Shown one piece after another: positions 10,594 to 23,371 of a stretch of 64,000 nucleotides of DNA. Numbering within the stretch: position 1 is the stretch's first letter; each line of letters starts with the position of its first letter. The position numbers and the translations under genes were made by a program. Source of the DNA: Umbilicaria muhlenbergii (lineage: Eukaryota > Ascomycota > Lecanoromycetes > Umbilicariales > Umbilicariaceae); the NCBI GenBank assembly GCA_000611775.1, contig KK106985.1, forward strand, positions 1,164,291-1,228,290. The letters are read 5' to 3'. The notes under the pieces were generated by a model. That model was not told where the DNA came from, ran no database searches, and worked only from the letters and a program-made list of their open reading frames with translations.

Positions 10594-13448
10594 CTTCCTG
10601 TGAATTTCTTTGCTGAAATTGACACAGTTTCATCACACAATGAGTAAGATTTTCTGCTGATTCTCATGTGTTTCCTTCACTATCATATCCTTTTCATTTA
10701 ATCAGATAGTGTAACTCATCATTTATATCTTGCTGATTTAAAATTTCCTTTATCTTGAATTCAGCATCTTGACTCTTCAGGTTAATCTCTGATGAATTTT
10801 CTTATATTGATGTTTTCAGGTCTGCTGATTCAAGTAGTGATACATGAAATACTGAGTGTATTCACATAATGAGTGAAAGCTCAAGCTCATAGTTGACACT
10901 TCCCTTAGTTTTAGCAATTTGAAAAGGTCTCAACTTCATGTGATTCAATTTATTGTTAAGTCACTTTGTCTTGATATTGTAATGCAGGAGATATATTTTA
11001 TCTCTTTCTTTAAAAGTAAATCCTTTATCTCTCTTTTTATTGTGATATACTGTTGATCTTTTTAAGGTGAATTTGATATTCCTCTGCAATATTTCATGCA
11101 GATTCTTGAAGTGATTCATTTATATTCTTGCTCATTGTGTTATCATTACTAGTCCCCTGACCTCATTCATAGCCGGGTTGAAACTGTAATTAATATAAAA
11201 TGATGATACTTCAGTTGTCTCTGTTGCTGCTGAATTATATGTTAACTGAGCTATTGATAAGAGTTCTACTCAATTAGTTTGCTGATAATTAACATAACAT
11301 CATAAGTACTGTTTCATAATCTGATTAAGTCATTCTGTCTGTCTGTCTGTCTGAGGATGATATGATGTTGATAACTTATGATGAATCCTCAACTGATTCA
11401 CTAATGACTTTCAGAACTTTGAGGTGAAGAGTTTATCTTTATCAGAGATTATCTCTTTCAGCAGTTCATGATTGACTGTTATAATTTTTAAGAACATATA
11501 TGTGAGTTCTTCTGCTGATGATGCTTCATTATAAGGTATGAAGTATTCATACTTCATAAGTCTGTCAGTGATAATTAATATTGAATCATAAACTGCTTTC
11601 ATCAGAGGTTCTTTTGACTTTGATAACTTAATCATAAAGTTTAATGTGATGCTTACTCATGATCTTGATGATGTTCTTGATGACTTGAGTAAATCATATG
11701 ACTTATGTTGATCTGTTTTACTTCTTCAGCAGATGTCACACTTTTGAATGATCTTTTCAATTTTCTTTTTCATGTGTGAGAAGTAATAAGTTCTTGTGAG
11801 TCATTTCACTGTTTTGTTAATTTCCTGATGATCATGTGTCTTGTTGAAATGACTTTCCTCTGTTAGTTTCTGCTGAAGATTAACAGGAACATAAATCAAG
11901 TCTTGAAAAAATAATAAGTCTTTCTTCTTTTCAAAGCTTTCATGATTTTTAATATTCTGAAGAACTTGCTGTGCTAACTTATCATTCTTCAACACTTTTT
12001 GAATTTCATTTTTAAAAATATTATCCTTTATCTGTATGATGAGGTTGAACTGTTTATTGAAAAACATGTTCTCTTGCTCATTCTTCTGAAGGATAACATG
12101 ACTGATGATTGACTTATCTTGTAAGTAATCAGCTCATTAACTGAGAGTGTTCACTTTGATGTTCTTCAATCCTTTTTAATAATGAATCCTGAAATTATAC
12201 TGTGACAATTCTTTCAATCAATGCACTTGTCTTCAATTTAAGACTTTCATTGTCATGAAATACAACAGATTCTTATGATCTGAGTATATCTGAACCTCAT
12301 GTTTAAGTTCTTTTAGATACACATGTCATTGCTTGAATGCATCAACAATAATTAACAGCTCCTTGTCATGTATCTTGTAGTTCATTTCAGCGCTTGCAAA
12401 CTTTCTTGAATAGAAAGTTACTGAGCACAGACATCTCTTATCATCTGATTAATTAATGCATGCTTTTATAACTTCATCTGACATGTCTGTCTCAAGCGTA
12501 ATAGATTTCTCAGGGTTGAAACTCATGAGAATCAGTTGAGAAGTGAATTTCTTCTTCAACTCATTGAAGACTTTCTGTGCTTCAAATGATCACTTAAATT
12601 TCTGATCTTTCCTGATCAACTCTGTTAGAGGTGATGTGATTTTTGAATACTTTTCAATAAACTTCTTATAAAAGTTCATGAACTCAAGGAAGAACTGTAC
12701 TTCCTTTAATGTTTCTCAGTACTGATCATTTAATCACAGATCATATTTTCTCAGAGTTCATTTATAACTCTTCTGATGTTACAATGAAACTCAGGAAGTG
12801 TACTTTCTTGAAATAAAAAAAACTTTTCTCAGGCTTTACCTGCAATTCTGCATTCTGAAGTGCTTATAAGACTTTGCAGACATGCTGAATGTGCTGCTTC
12901 TTTGTCTTGAAGTAGATCAATATGTCATTGAGGTACATAATCATGAACTGATTTAAATACTCTCACAATATGTTATTAATGAAAGCCTGAAATGTTGCTG
13001 ACGCATTTGTTAATTTAAAAGGCATTACTAGGTACTCATAAAGTTCAGACCTTGTTCAGAACACAATTTTTCATTCATCTTCTTCTTTAATATGAATCTG
13101 ATTGAAGGCTCCTGAAATATTGAACTTGATGAATCATTACACTCCCTGAAACTGATCCTGCAGTTTTAAAATAAGCAGCAAGGGGTAACTGTTCTTGATG
13201 ATAATGTTGTTTAATGCTTGATAATTAATGCATAACCTGAGTAAATCATCTGATTTTGGCATGAACAGTATCAGATATTCAGCTGAAGATTATGATTTTC
13301 ATATGAATCCTTTTCATAAGTTCTCCTTTAAGTATTCTCATAAAGTGTTTAACTTCTGAGGTGACAATGAGTAGATAAGTTGCTTCATTGACATGTAATC
13401 TTTCATGATTTTAATTTCATGATCTCATTTTTAATGTTTCAGCAAGGC

Positions 13449-13881
13449 TGTTACACCTCTCACCTAATGGTACCTTGTCAGTACGCGTAGCAGGTGTACA
13501 TGTGGTATTGCTCATGATGCTTGAGGCATGAGCACCTTGAGCACTCAACTGTTCATGATGCTTGAGGCATGAGCACCTTGAGCACTCAACTGCTCATGAT
13601 GCTCAGGGCATGAGCACCCTGAGCAGTAAGATTACACACATAAAGCAGTACAGTCACACATGAGTCTCTTAGAATATTATATAATCACAGGTAGATTCAT
13701 AGTTAAGAGCTCATGCTCAACTCATGTATCAAATGCAATCTCATAGGTCTACTGCCTTCTAGCTTATTCAAGTCTACATGTGATCAGTAGTTCATTGAAT
13801 CAAGCGCCGTGGTTAGATGAATGTTGATATAGTTCATTAAATGATTGTATTATCCCCGTCACTATGACATCACTCATTACA
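13449..13881 (+). repeat. GypA 5' LTR of nested plus-strand copy
   Basis: This 433-bp sequence runs from TGTTACACCTCTC to ACTCATTACA, with three 41-bp units starting at 13513, 13554 and 13595 and a TATATAATCACAGG promoter-like site. It differs from its partner at 19613-20045 almost entirely by transitions at former CpG sites. Confidence 0.93.
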
Positions 13882-16800
13882 CTTTGAGCATCAACCTCAG
13901 AATATCAGTCATGAAATGAACTGTGACTCATGAGTCCCTTGAAAGGATGGCAGCCTTCACTCATGACTCATCAATCATGAGGAGCCTGACATCATCAGAG
14001 ATGAAGATCAAGATCTCATCATCAGACAAGTTCTTAAGAGAACATAAGATGTTGAGTTCATTCCTCACTCAGCTTAATACTTACATTCACCTCAATCATA
14101 TCATGTTCAAGAAGGAGTCTGACAAGGTATTATACACATCCTCTTATTTAAGGTCTGATGCTCTCAATTGATTTAAGCTGACCCTCTGAGACTATATGGA
14201 AAATGAGAAGAAGGATCATGATGATGAGACAAATGAGATCTTCTTCAGTCTGAAGGAATTCAAGAAGCAGATAAGAATTGTGTTTGAGATCATTAATCAG
14301 AAAAGAATCATGAAACAGGAAATCTGCAACATTGTGCAGAAGAGAGTCATCACAACATACACAGCAAACTTTCAGAGACATGTCATGTACATGAATTGAG
14401 ATGATACTGCCTTGACCACGCAGTATTACAAAGGCCTGAAGGACTTCATTAAAGATGAAATCTCTCAATCAGAGTGATCAAGTACCTTGATCAAGATGAT
14501 TGAAAAGTCAGTCATTATCAACAACCGCGTGTATGAAAGATCTATGAAGAAAAGTCAGAAGAACTACATATCACTGAAAGTAAACAAGCCTCATGAGAGC
14601 ACTCAGTATAACAATCAACCCTATTACAGCCCTCAGCCAATGAAGATCAATGTGACTTTTCAGAGAAATCAATTTCAGAGGGGAATCAAGCAGTTACTCA
14701 AGGGTACTAGAATTAAAGAAAATTGCTATAATTGTGAAAAGCCAGGACATTTCACATGCAATTGTCAAGTCTCAACAAAAACCTTTTCATCAAAAAAGAA
14801 GACATATGCCGCCGCTCTCAAAGAGTCAGCACTGAAATAATCAGTTCAGCATAACATTATGTCCTGAACAGCTTGTTATGATGACAGCTGCACAGTTCAT
14901 CAGAGTGACAAAGATGACTCTGAATGATTTTCACATCAATCAAAGAAGGCAAAAGAATATGCTGCAGCCTCTCACAGAGACCCTGTCACAGACATAGAAC
15001 AACATCAAGACAGGTGAAAGCAGTTCAACTTAAAAGATGATTATGTTGACAGTGATGATATGATATCCTCATTTAGTGAGGAGGAAGAGTTCATGAAAGT
15101 AGCATCTTTTAAAGGTTCAGGGGAACTTATGAAAGAAGACAATAATGAATGATTAACTACTCATGAAGAAAGGTGAATTCAAACTTACATCAAAATACTC
15201 AATGCCCTCAGTAAGAAAGAGGAGTACGTGAAGTGAATAAAAGAGATAAAGGACCAGATCCTTTACATTATTTGAGATGCATTTACACAGAAGCAAAACC
15301 ATGAGGACATCAATTATTGAGATATAATCAAGGAGATACCTCTGAAAGGTTCTCAGTTCATCATCAGAGGAGGATATGTTACCCCTGATGAAGCACACAT
15401 ATCATGAGAACTTCACATGAAAGTATGAGAACTTCAAAGTGAATACTTCAAGAGAGATCTGAGCAAACATTCAGCTCAGAGAGTGAATCTGGAAGACTTC
15501 AAGTATGTAGGAAAGAACTTAAGTTTCTCCCCTTTCAGTTCAAAAAACTAGGAGGCCCTCTGAGTCAGAGGCCCTCAGAGACGCTTACTTTGAAGCCTCT
15601 GAGCAGTGAATGACAGAAGGAGTTCACTGCTGCAGCACAGGAGAACATGAGCAATTTTTGTGTCTGAGTTAAAGTCAACAGCCAGCCAGCCTGACTGTTG
15701 ATAAACAGTGACTGCACAGGGAACTTCATGAACTCAGGATTTACTGCAAAACACGTAATTCAGACACAGGTGAAGCAGAATCCCTTTAAACTTCAAGGGT
15801 TCAATGAGACCTTTATGAAGCATAACAATGAATGAGTAAACTGAGAGACGGTTCCCACGCTCATGCATTTAGGTCAACATTGAGAGAAGATTCAATTCAA
15901 CATAATGAAGCAACCAGGAAGTGATATAGTCCTGAGGATATCATGACTCTGAGCAGCCAATCTGATGATCAATTGAGTCAAAAATGAGATATACTTCATT
16001 AAGAGTGATAATCTGAACAAGTTATATTCAGTCCTGAACTCACCTGAAGGAGTGAAGATCTTCACTATGTCAGCAGAAGAAATGCATGAGGAACTGAAAA
16101 ATCCTGATGCAAAGGTACTGTGAAGCAGGTGAGTTAATGATGACTGAGACTCTGTTATCAAGTTATCTATCCCTAAAGAATATAAAGACTTTGAAGAATT
16201 GTTTATGACTGTAAAGGATCAGGACGCCTTGCTGAAACATTAAGAATGAGATCATGAAATTAAGATCATGAAAGATTACACGCCAACAAAGCAATCTATT
16301 TACCCATTGTCACCTCAGAAGTTAAATGCCTTGTGAGAATACTTGAAGAAGAATTTGTGAAAAGGATTCATATGAGAATCACAATCTTCAGCTGAATATT
16401 CAATACTGTTTGTGCCAAAATCAGACGGTTCACTCAGGTTGTGTGTCAACTATTGAGCATTGAACAACATTATCATCAAGAACAGTTACCCTTTGCTGCT
16501 CATTTCAGAACTGCAGGATCAGTTTCAAGGAGTGTAATGATTTACCAAGTTTGATATTTCAGGAGCCTTCAACCAGATTCATATCAAAGAAGGAGATGAA
16601 TGAAAAACAGCATTCTGAACAAGGTTCAAACTCTATGAGTACCTGGTAATGCCTTTCAGATTGACAAACGCGCCAGTGACTTTCCAGGCTTTTATCAATA
16701 ATGTGTTGTGAGAGTACTTAAATCAGTTTGTAGTCATTTACCTTGATGACATACTGATCTACTTCAAAATGAAGGAGCAGCATGTTCAGCACATCTGAAA

Positions 16801-19025
16801 AGTCCTACAAGCACTTCAAGATGCAGGACTATGAGTAAAGCCTGAGAAGAGTCTTTTTCATTCCAAGGAAGTACACTTCCTAGACTTCATTGTAACGCCA
16901 GAAGGGTTACAAATGAACTTTGAGAAGATATGATCTGTGGTTGAATGATCAGTATCAAAGAATGTCAAGGAAGTACAGTCCTTCCTTGAGTTCACAAACT
17001 TCTATAGAAAGTTTATTGAAAAGTATTTGAAACTCACATCACCTCTAACAGAGTTGATCAGGAAAGATCAGAAATTTGAGTGATCATCTGAAGCACAAAA
17101 AGCCTTCAATGAGTTGAAGAAAAAGTTCACTTCTCAACTGATTCTCATGAGTTTCAACCCTGAGAAACTTATTACGCTCAAGATGAACGCGTCAGATGGA
17201 GCTATAAAAGCATGCATTAATCAGCCAGATGATAAGAGACATCTACAGCCAGTAGCTTTCTATTCAAGAAAGTTTTTGAGTGTGAAAATGAGTTATGAGA
17301 TACATGACAAGGAGCTGTTAACTATTGTTGATGCATTTAAGCAATGACATGTGTATCTGAAAGGACCTAAACATGAGGTTCAAGTATACTCAAATCACAA
17401 AAATCTGTTGTATTTCATGACAATGAAAGTCTTAAATCAAAGACAGGTATGTTGATCAGAAGAATTGTTGCAATACAATTTCAAGATTCATTATCAAAAA
17501 GGATCAGAGAACGTCAAAGCAGATGCTCTCAGTTGATGAGCTGATTACTTACAAGATAAGTCAGTCATCAGTCATGTTATCCTTCAGGAGGATGAGCAAG
17601 GGAATATGTCTTTCAACAGACAATTCAACCTCATCATACAGGTTGAGGATGATGCTTGTGAAAACAAGATTTGAAAAGCATTGAAGAATGATAAGTTAGC
17701 ACAGCAGGTTCTTCAGAATATTAAAGATCATGAAAGCTTTGAAAAGAAGAAAAACTTACTATTTTTTCAAGGCTTAATCTACATTCCTGTTAGTCTTCAA
17801 CGGAAACTAATGGAAGAAAGTCATTTCAACAAGACACATGATCACCAAGGAATTGACAAGATGATTGAACAACTCACAAGGATGTATTACTTCCCTCACA
17901 TGAGGAAGAAGGTCAAGAAAATCATTTAAAAATGTGACATCTGCTGAAGAAGCAAAGCAGATCAACATAAGTCATATGATTTACTCAAGTCATCAAGGAC
18001 ATCATCAAGACCATGAGCAAGTATCACATTAAACTTTGTGATTAAGCTATCAAAGTCAAAAGAACCCCTGACAAAAGCAGTCTATGACTTGATATTAGTT
18101 ATCACTGACAGACTTACAAAGTACAGATACTTCATACCCTATAATGAAGCATCATCAGCAGAGGAACTCACATATATGTTTCTAAGAATTATAGCAGTCA
18201 ATCATGAACTGTCAGAAGAGATAATCTCTGATAAAGATAAACTCTTTACCTTCAAGTTCTGAAAATCATTAGTGGACCAGTTGGGAATACATCACAAATT
18301 GTCAACATCATATCATCCTCAGACGGACGGGCAGACAGAATGATTAAATCAAATTATGAAACAGTACCTACAGTGTTATGTTAACTATCAGTAAACTAAT
18401 TGAGTAGAACTCTTACTGATAGCTCAGTTAGCATACAACTCAGCAGCAACAGAGACAACTGAAGTATCATCATTCTACATCAATTACAGTTTCAACTCAG
18501 CTATGAATGAGGCCAGGGGATTAGTAATGATAGCACAGAGAGCAAGAGTACAAGTGGATCACCTTAAGGACCTGCATGAAATGCTGCAGAGGGACATCAA
18601 ATTTGCCTCAGAAAAGTCAACAGTATATCACAATAAAAAGAGAGATAAAGAACCTACTCTCAAAGAGAGGGATAAAGTATACCTTCTACATCATAATATC
18701 AAGACTAAATGACTTAGCAATAAATTGAACCACATGAAGTTGAGACCTTTTCAAATTGCAAAGACTAAGGGAAGCGTCAACTATGAGCTTGAGCTTCCAC
18801 TCATTATGTGAATACATTCAGTATTCCACGTATCACTACTTGAACCAGCAGACTCAGAAACGCCAATATAAGAGAAATCATCAGAGATTAACTCAGAAAG
18901 TCAAGATGCTGAATTTAAGATAAAAGAGATTCTAGATCAGCAAAACATAAATGATGAGTCACACTACTTGATCAAATGAAAAGGATACGACAGTGGAGGA
19001 AACACATGAGAATCAGAGGAAAATC

Positions 19026-19688
19026 TCACTCATTGTGTGATGAAACTGCGCCAGTTCCGTCAAAGAAACCTGCAGGAAGCCAGTTCACATCATTAAGACT
19101 GAAAGCCTCAGGCGCAAGAAAGTTGAGTGAAGGCTTGATAGAAGAATCAGCAGTTACAGTAGCTGCACACTCATTCACCTTCAGCTCTTCAATGTTCTGA
19201 AGTTCAGTACAGATCAAGTTCAACTGTTTCTTCCTTAAGAAAGTGATCTGTTTGTGAAGTCTCTCTTTTTTCACTCTCATCTCTCACTTTTGTGCCATGA
19301 TGGCATCCTTTTCCTTTTTCAAATGATGAATCTCTGCACTCACCTTATTGATCTCCTTCAGTGATATGAACAAGTCGCAAGAGACGCTCAGCCTGATGTA
19401 AATGTCACACTTATTGCAATCATCTGACACCCTACACTCCTTGCCATCAGTTAGGCAGTGACTGCATGTTCACATGACAATTCATTCATTCTTGGTGATC
19501 AAATCAGCCAGACAGTAATGATGAGAAGAGGATGACTTCTTCTTTTTGATATCAGATGAAGGCATAGGGAAGGTTGAGTTTTTGAGGATGAAAATGTTGA
19601 GGAGGGAGTTAATGTTACATCTCTCACCTAATGATACCTTGTCAGTATGCATAGCAGGCGTACATGTGGTACTGCTCATGATGCTCAA
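19026..19688 (-). pseudogene. GypA antisense frame, copy in the nested plus-strand element
   Basis: The same antisense frame as at 9994-10593, here on the minus strand because the host element is on the plus strand. It starts within the 3' LTR (STTCTPAMHTDKV) and carries the basic coiled-coil stretch KKERLHKQITFLRKKQ near 19270. It overlaps the end of the chromodomain region of the sense frame. It is broken. Confidence 0.68.
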
Positions 19689-20045
19689 GGCATGAGCACC
19701 TCAAGCACTCAACTGCTCATGATGCTTGAGGCATGAGCACCTTGAGCACTCAACCACTCATGATGCTCAGGGCATGAGCACCCTGAGCAGTAAGATTACA
19801 CACATAAAGCAGTACAGTCACACATGAGTCTTCTAAAGTACTATATAATCACAGGTAGATTCATAGTTAGAAGCTCATGCTCAACTCATGTATTAAATGC
19901 AATCTCATAAGTCTACTGCCTTCTAGCCTATTCAAGTCTACATGTGATCAGTAGTTCATTGAATCAAGCGCTGTGGTTAGATGAACATTGATATAGTTCA
20001 TTGAATGATTGTATTATCCTCATCATTATGACATCACCTGTTACA
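19613..20045 (+). repeat. GypA 3' LTR of nested plus-strand copy
   Basis: The 433-bp partner of the LTR at 13449-13881, running from TGTTACATCTCTC to ACCTGTTACA and followed by the AAGGC target copy. Confidence 0.93.
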
Positions 20046-22394
20046 AAGGCATCCTGATTCTTTACAGTCATAAACAATTCCTTGAAGTCTTTATATTCTT
20101 TAGAGATAGATAACTTGATAACAGAGTCTCAGTCATCTTCAACTCATCTGTTTCATAATATCTTTGCATCAGGATTCTTCAGCTCCTCACATGTTTCTTC
20201 TGCTGACATAATGAAGATCTTCACACCTTCAGGTGAGTTCAGGACTGAATATAACTTATTAAAATTATCACTCTTAATGAAGTATATCTCATTTTCAGCT
20301 CAATCAATCATTGAATTGATCACTTGAAGTCATGATATTCTTAGAATTATATTGCTTCCTGATTGCTCTGTTATGTTGAATTGAATCTTCTCCCAATGTT
20401 GATCTAAACACATAGGCGTGAGAACCGTCTCTCAGTTTATTCATTCATCATTATGTTTCATAAAGGTCTCATTAAATTCTTAAAGTTTAAAGGGATTCTG
20501 CTTCACCTGTGTTTGAATTACATGTTTCACAGTAAATCCTGAGTTCATGAAGTTCTCTGTGCAGTCACTGTCTATTAGCAGTCAGGCTGGCTGATCATTA
20601 ACTTTGACTCAGACATGAAAGTTGCTCATGTCTTTTTATGCTGCAGTGATGAACTCTCATTGTTGTTCACTGCCTGAAGGCTTTGAAACAGGCATCTTCA
20701 GAGACCTCTGATCTGAAGGGCCTTTTAGTTTTTTGAATTAAAAGAGAAGAAACTTAAGTTTTTTTCTACATACTTAAAGTCTTCTGAATTCATCTTCTGA
20801 GCTGAGTGTTTGCTCAGATCTCTTTTAAAGTATTCATTTTGAAGTTCTCATACTTTCATATGAAGTTCTCATGAGATGTGTGCTCTGTCAGGGGTAATGT
20901 ATCCCTCTTTAATGATGAACTGAGAACCTTTCAATGATGTCTCTTTGATTATATCTTAATAGTTGGTTTCTTCATAATCTTGCCTTTGTGTAAATGCATC
21001 TTGAATAATGTAAAGAATCTGATCTTTTATTTTTTTTATCTGCTTCACATACTCCTCTTTCTTGCTGAGGGTGTTGAGTATTTTAATATACATTTGAATT
21101 CACCTTTCTTCATGAGCAGATAATCATTTGTTGTTGTCTTCTTTCATAAGCTCTCTTGAGCCTTTAGAATTCATTACTTTCATGAAGTCTTCCTCCTCAC
21201 TAAATGAGGATATCATGTCATCATTATTAATCTGATTATCTTCTTAACTGAACTGCTCTCACCTGACTTGATGTCTCTCTGCATTTATGATGAAGTTTCA
21301 GTAAAAGGTTGCAGTACACTCTCTTGCCTTCTTTAATTAATGTGAAAATCATTCAGAGTCATCTTTATCACTCTGATGAACTGTACAGCTGTCATCATAG
21401 CAAGCTGTTTAAAACATAATGTTGTGTTGAACTGATTACTTCAGTGCTGACTTCTTTAACACAGCAGCATATGTCTTCTTCTTTGATGAAAAGATTTTCA
21501 TTAAGATTTAATAATTGCATGTGAAATGTCCTGACTTCCTGCAGTTATAACAATTTCCTTTAACTTTAATACTCTTTAATAACTGCTTGATTCCTCTCTG
21601 AAATTGATTCCTTCAGAAGGTTACATCAATTTTCATCAGCTGAGAGCTGTAATAGAATTGATTATTATATTGAGTGCTTTCATGAGGCTTGTTCATCTTC
21701 AGTGATACATAATTCTTCTGGCTCTTTTTCATAGATCTTTCATACACATGATTATTGATGATGACTGACTTTTTAATCATTTTGATTAAGGTACTTGATC
21801 ACTCTGATTGAGAGATTTCATCTTTAATGAAGTCCTTCAAGCCTTTGTAGTACTGCACAGTCAAGGCAGTGTCATCTCAATTCATATACATGACATGTCT
21901 CTGAAAATTGACTGTGTACATCATGACAGCTTTTTTCTGCATAATGTTGCAGATTTCTCACTTCATGATCTTTTCTTAATTAATGATCTTAAACATGATT
22001 CTTATCTGCTTCTTGAACTCCTTTAAACTGATGAAGATTTTATTTATCTCATCATCATGATTCTTCTTCTCATTTTTCATATAATCTCAGAGGGTCAGCT
22101 TAAATCAATTGAAAGCATCAGACCTTAAATAGAAAGATGCATATAATACTTTGTCAGCTTCCTTCTTGAACATGATGTGATTGAAGTGAATATAAGTATT
22201 AAGCTGAGTGAGAAATGAACTCAACATTCTTCATTTCTTTAAGAACTTATCTGATGATGAGATCTTGATCTTCATCTCTGATGATGTCAGACTCTCAACA
22301 ATTGATGAATCATGACTGAAGGTTGTCATCCTTGTGAGGGACTCATGATTCACAGTTCATTTCATGACTGATATTTTAAAGATGATGCTCAAAG

Positions 22395-22404
22395 TGTAAC
22401 AGGT
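22395..22404 (-). repeat. 10-bp LTR stub beside LTR B
   Basis: The sequence TGTAACAGGT directly precedes the full LTR B, which begins with the same ten bases. Body 1 normally abuts an LTR here, so the stub is the edge of body 1's own 5' LTR, left after a second element entered it. Confidence 0.7.
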
Positions 22405-22838
22405 TGTAACAGGTGATGTTGTAGTGACAGAAATAATACAATCATTCAATGAACTATATCAACATTCATTTAATCACAGCGCTTGATTCAATGAACTACT
22501 GATCACATGTAGACTTGAATAAGCTTAGAAGGTAGTAGACTTATGAGATTGCATTTAATACATGAGTTGAGCATGAGCTCCTAACTATGAATCTACCTGT
22601 GATTATATAAAACTTTAAGAGACTCATGTGTGATTATACTGCTCTGTGTGTGTAACTTCACTGCTCAGGGTGCTCATGCCCTGAGCATCATGAGCAGTTG
22701 AGTACTCAAGATGCTCATGCCTTGAGCATCATGAGTGATTAAGTGCTCAAGGTGCTCATGCTCTGAGCATCATGAACAGTACCACATGTACACCTGCTAC
22801 ACATATCAATCAGGTATCATTTAGTGAGAGGTGTAACA
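22405..22838 (-). repeat. GypA LTR B (middle LTR of the array)
   Basis: A 434-bp LTR with three 41-bp units. It separates body 1 (to the left) from body 2 (to the right), so it serves as an end for both in the present arrangement. Confidence 0.88.
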
Positions 22839-23371
22839 TTAACTCCCTCCTCAACATTTTCATTCTTGAAAACTTAACCTTCCTCATGCCTTCATCTGAT
22901 ATCAGAAAGAAGAAGTCATCTACTTCTCATCATTCTCATTTGACTGATTCAATCACTGAGAATGAGAGGATTGTCATGTGAATGTGTAGTCACTGCTTAA
23001 CTGATGGCAAGAAGTGCAAGATGTTGAATGATTATAATAAATGTGACACCTGCATTCAGCTGAGCATTTCTTGTGACTTGTTCATATCCCTGAAGGAGAT
23101 CAACAAGATGAGCATGAAAATTCATCACCTGAAAAAGAAAAAGAATGCCGTCACAGCACAAAAGTGAGAGATAAAAGTGAAGAAAGAGAGGCTTCACAAA
23201 CAGATCACTTTTCTGAGAAAGAAGCAGTCAGATTTAATTCATACTGAACTTCAGAACATTGAAGAGCTGAAGATGAATAAGTGCACAACTACTGTAACTG
23301 CTGATTCTTTTAATAAGTCTTTTCTCAACTTCCTTACACCTGAGGCTTTCAACCTTGACAGTGTGAACTGA
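22772..23371 (+). pseudogene. GypA antisense frame, copy in body 2
   Basis: It begins inside LTR B and runs opposite to pol of body 2. It retains the cysteine block (CSHCLTDGKKC, CDTCIQLSISC) and the coiled-coil block KKERLHKQITFLRKKQ. It is interrupted in several places. Confidence 0.68.

Larger units (their letters stand above)
13449..20045 (+). mobile_element. GypA chromovirus, full-length nested copy (plus strand)
   Basis: A complete 6597-bp Ty3/gypsy element with 433-bp LTRs at both ends and the 5-bp duplication AAGGC (13444-13448 and 20046-20050). It is inserted in opposite orientation into the pol region of body 1. Gag lies at about 13920-14840, with the zinc knuckle CYNCEKPGHFTCNC near 14730. 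The reverse transcriptase is near 16270-17000 (YLDDIL at about 16740), RNase H at 17110-17540 and integrase at 17680-18350. A chromodomain lies at about 18898-19040 and the antisense frame at 19688-19026. All parts are present in order, but the element carries many breaks and is a fossil. Confidence 0.92.
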
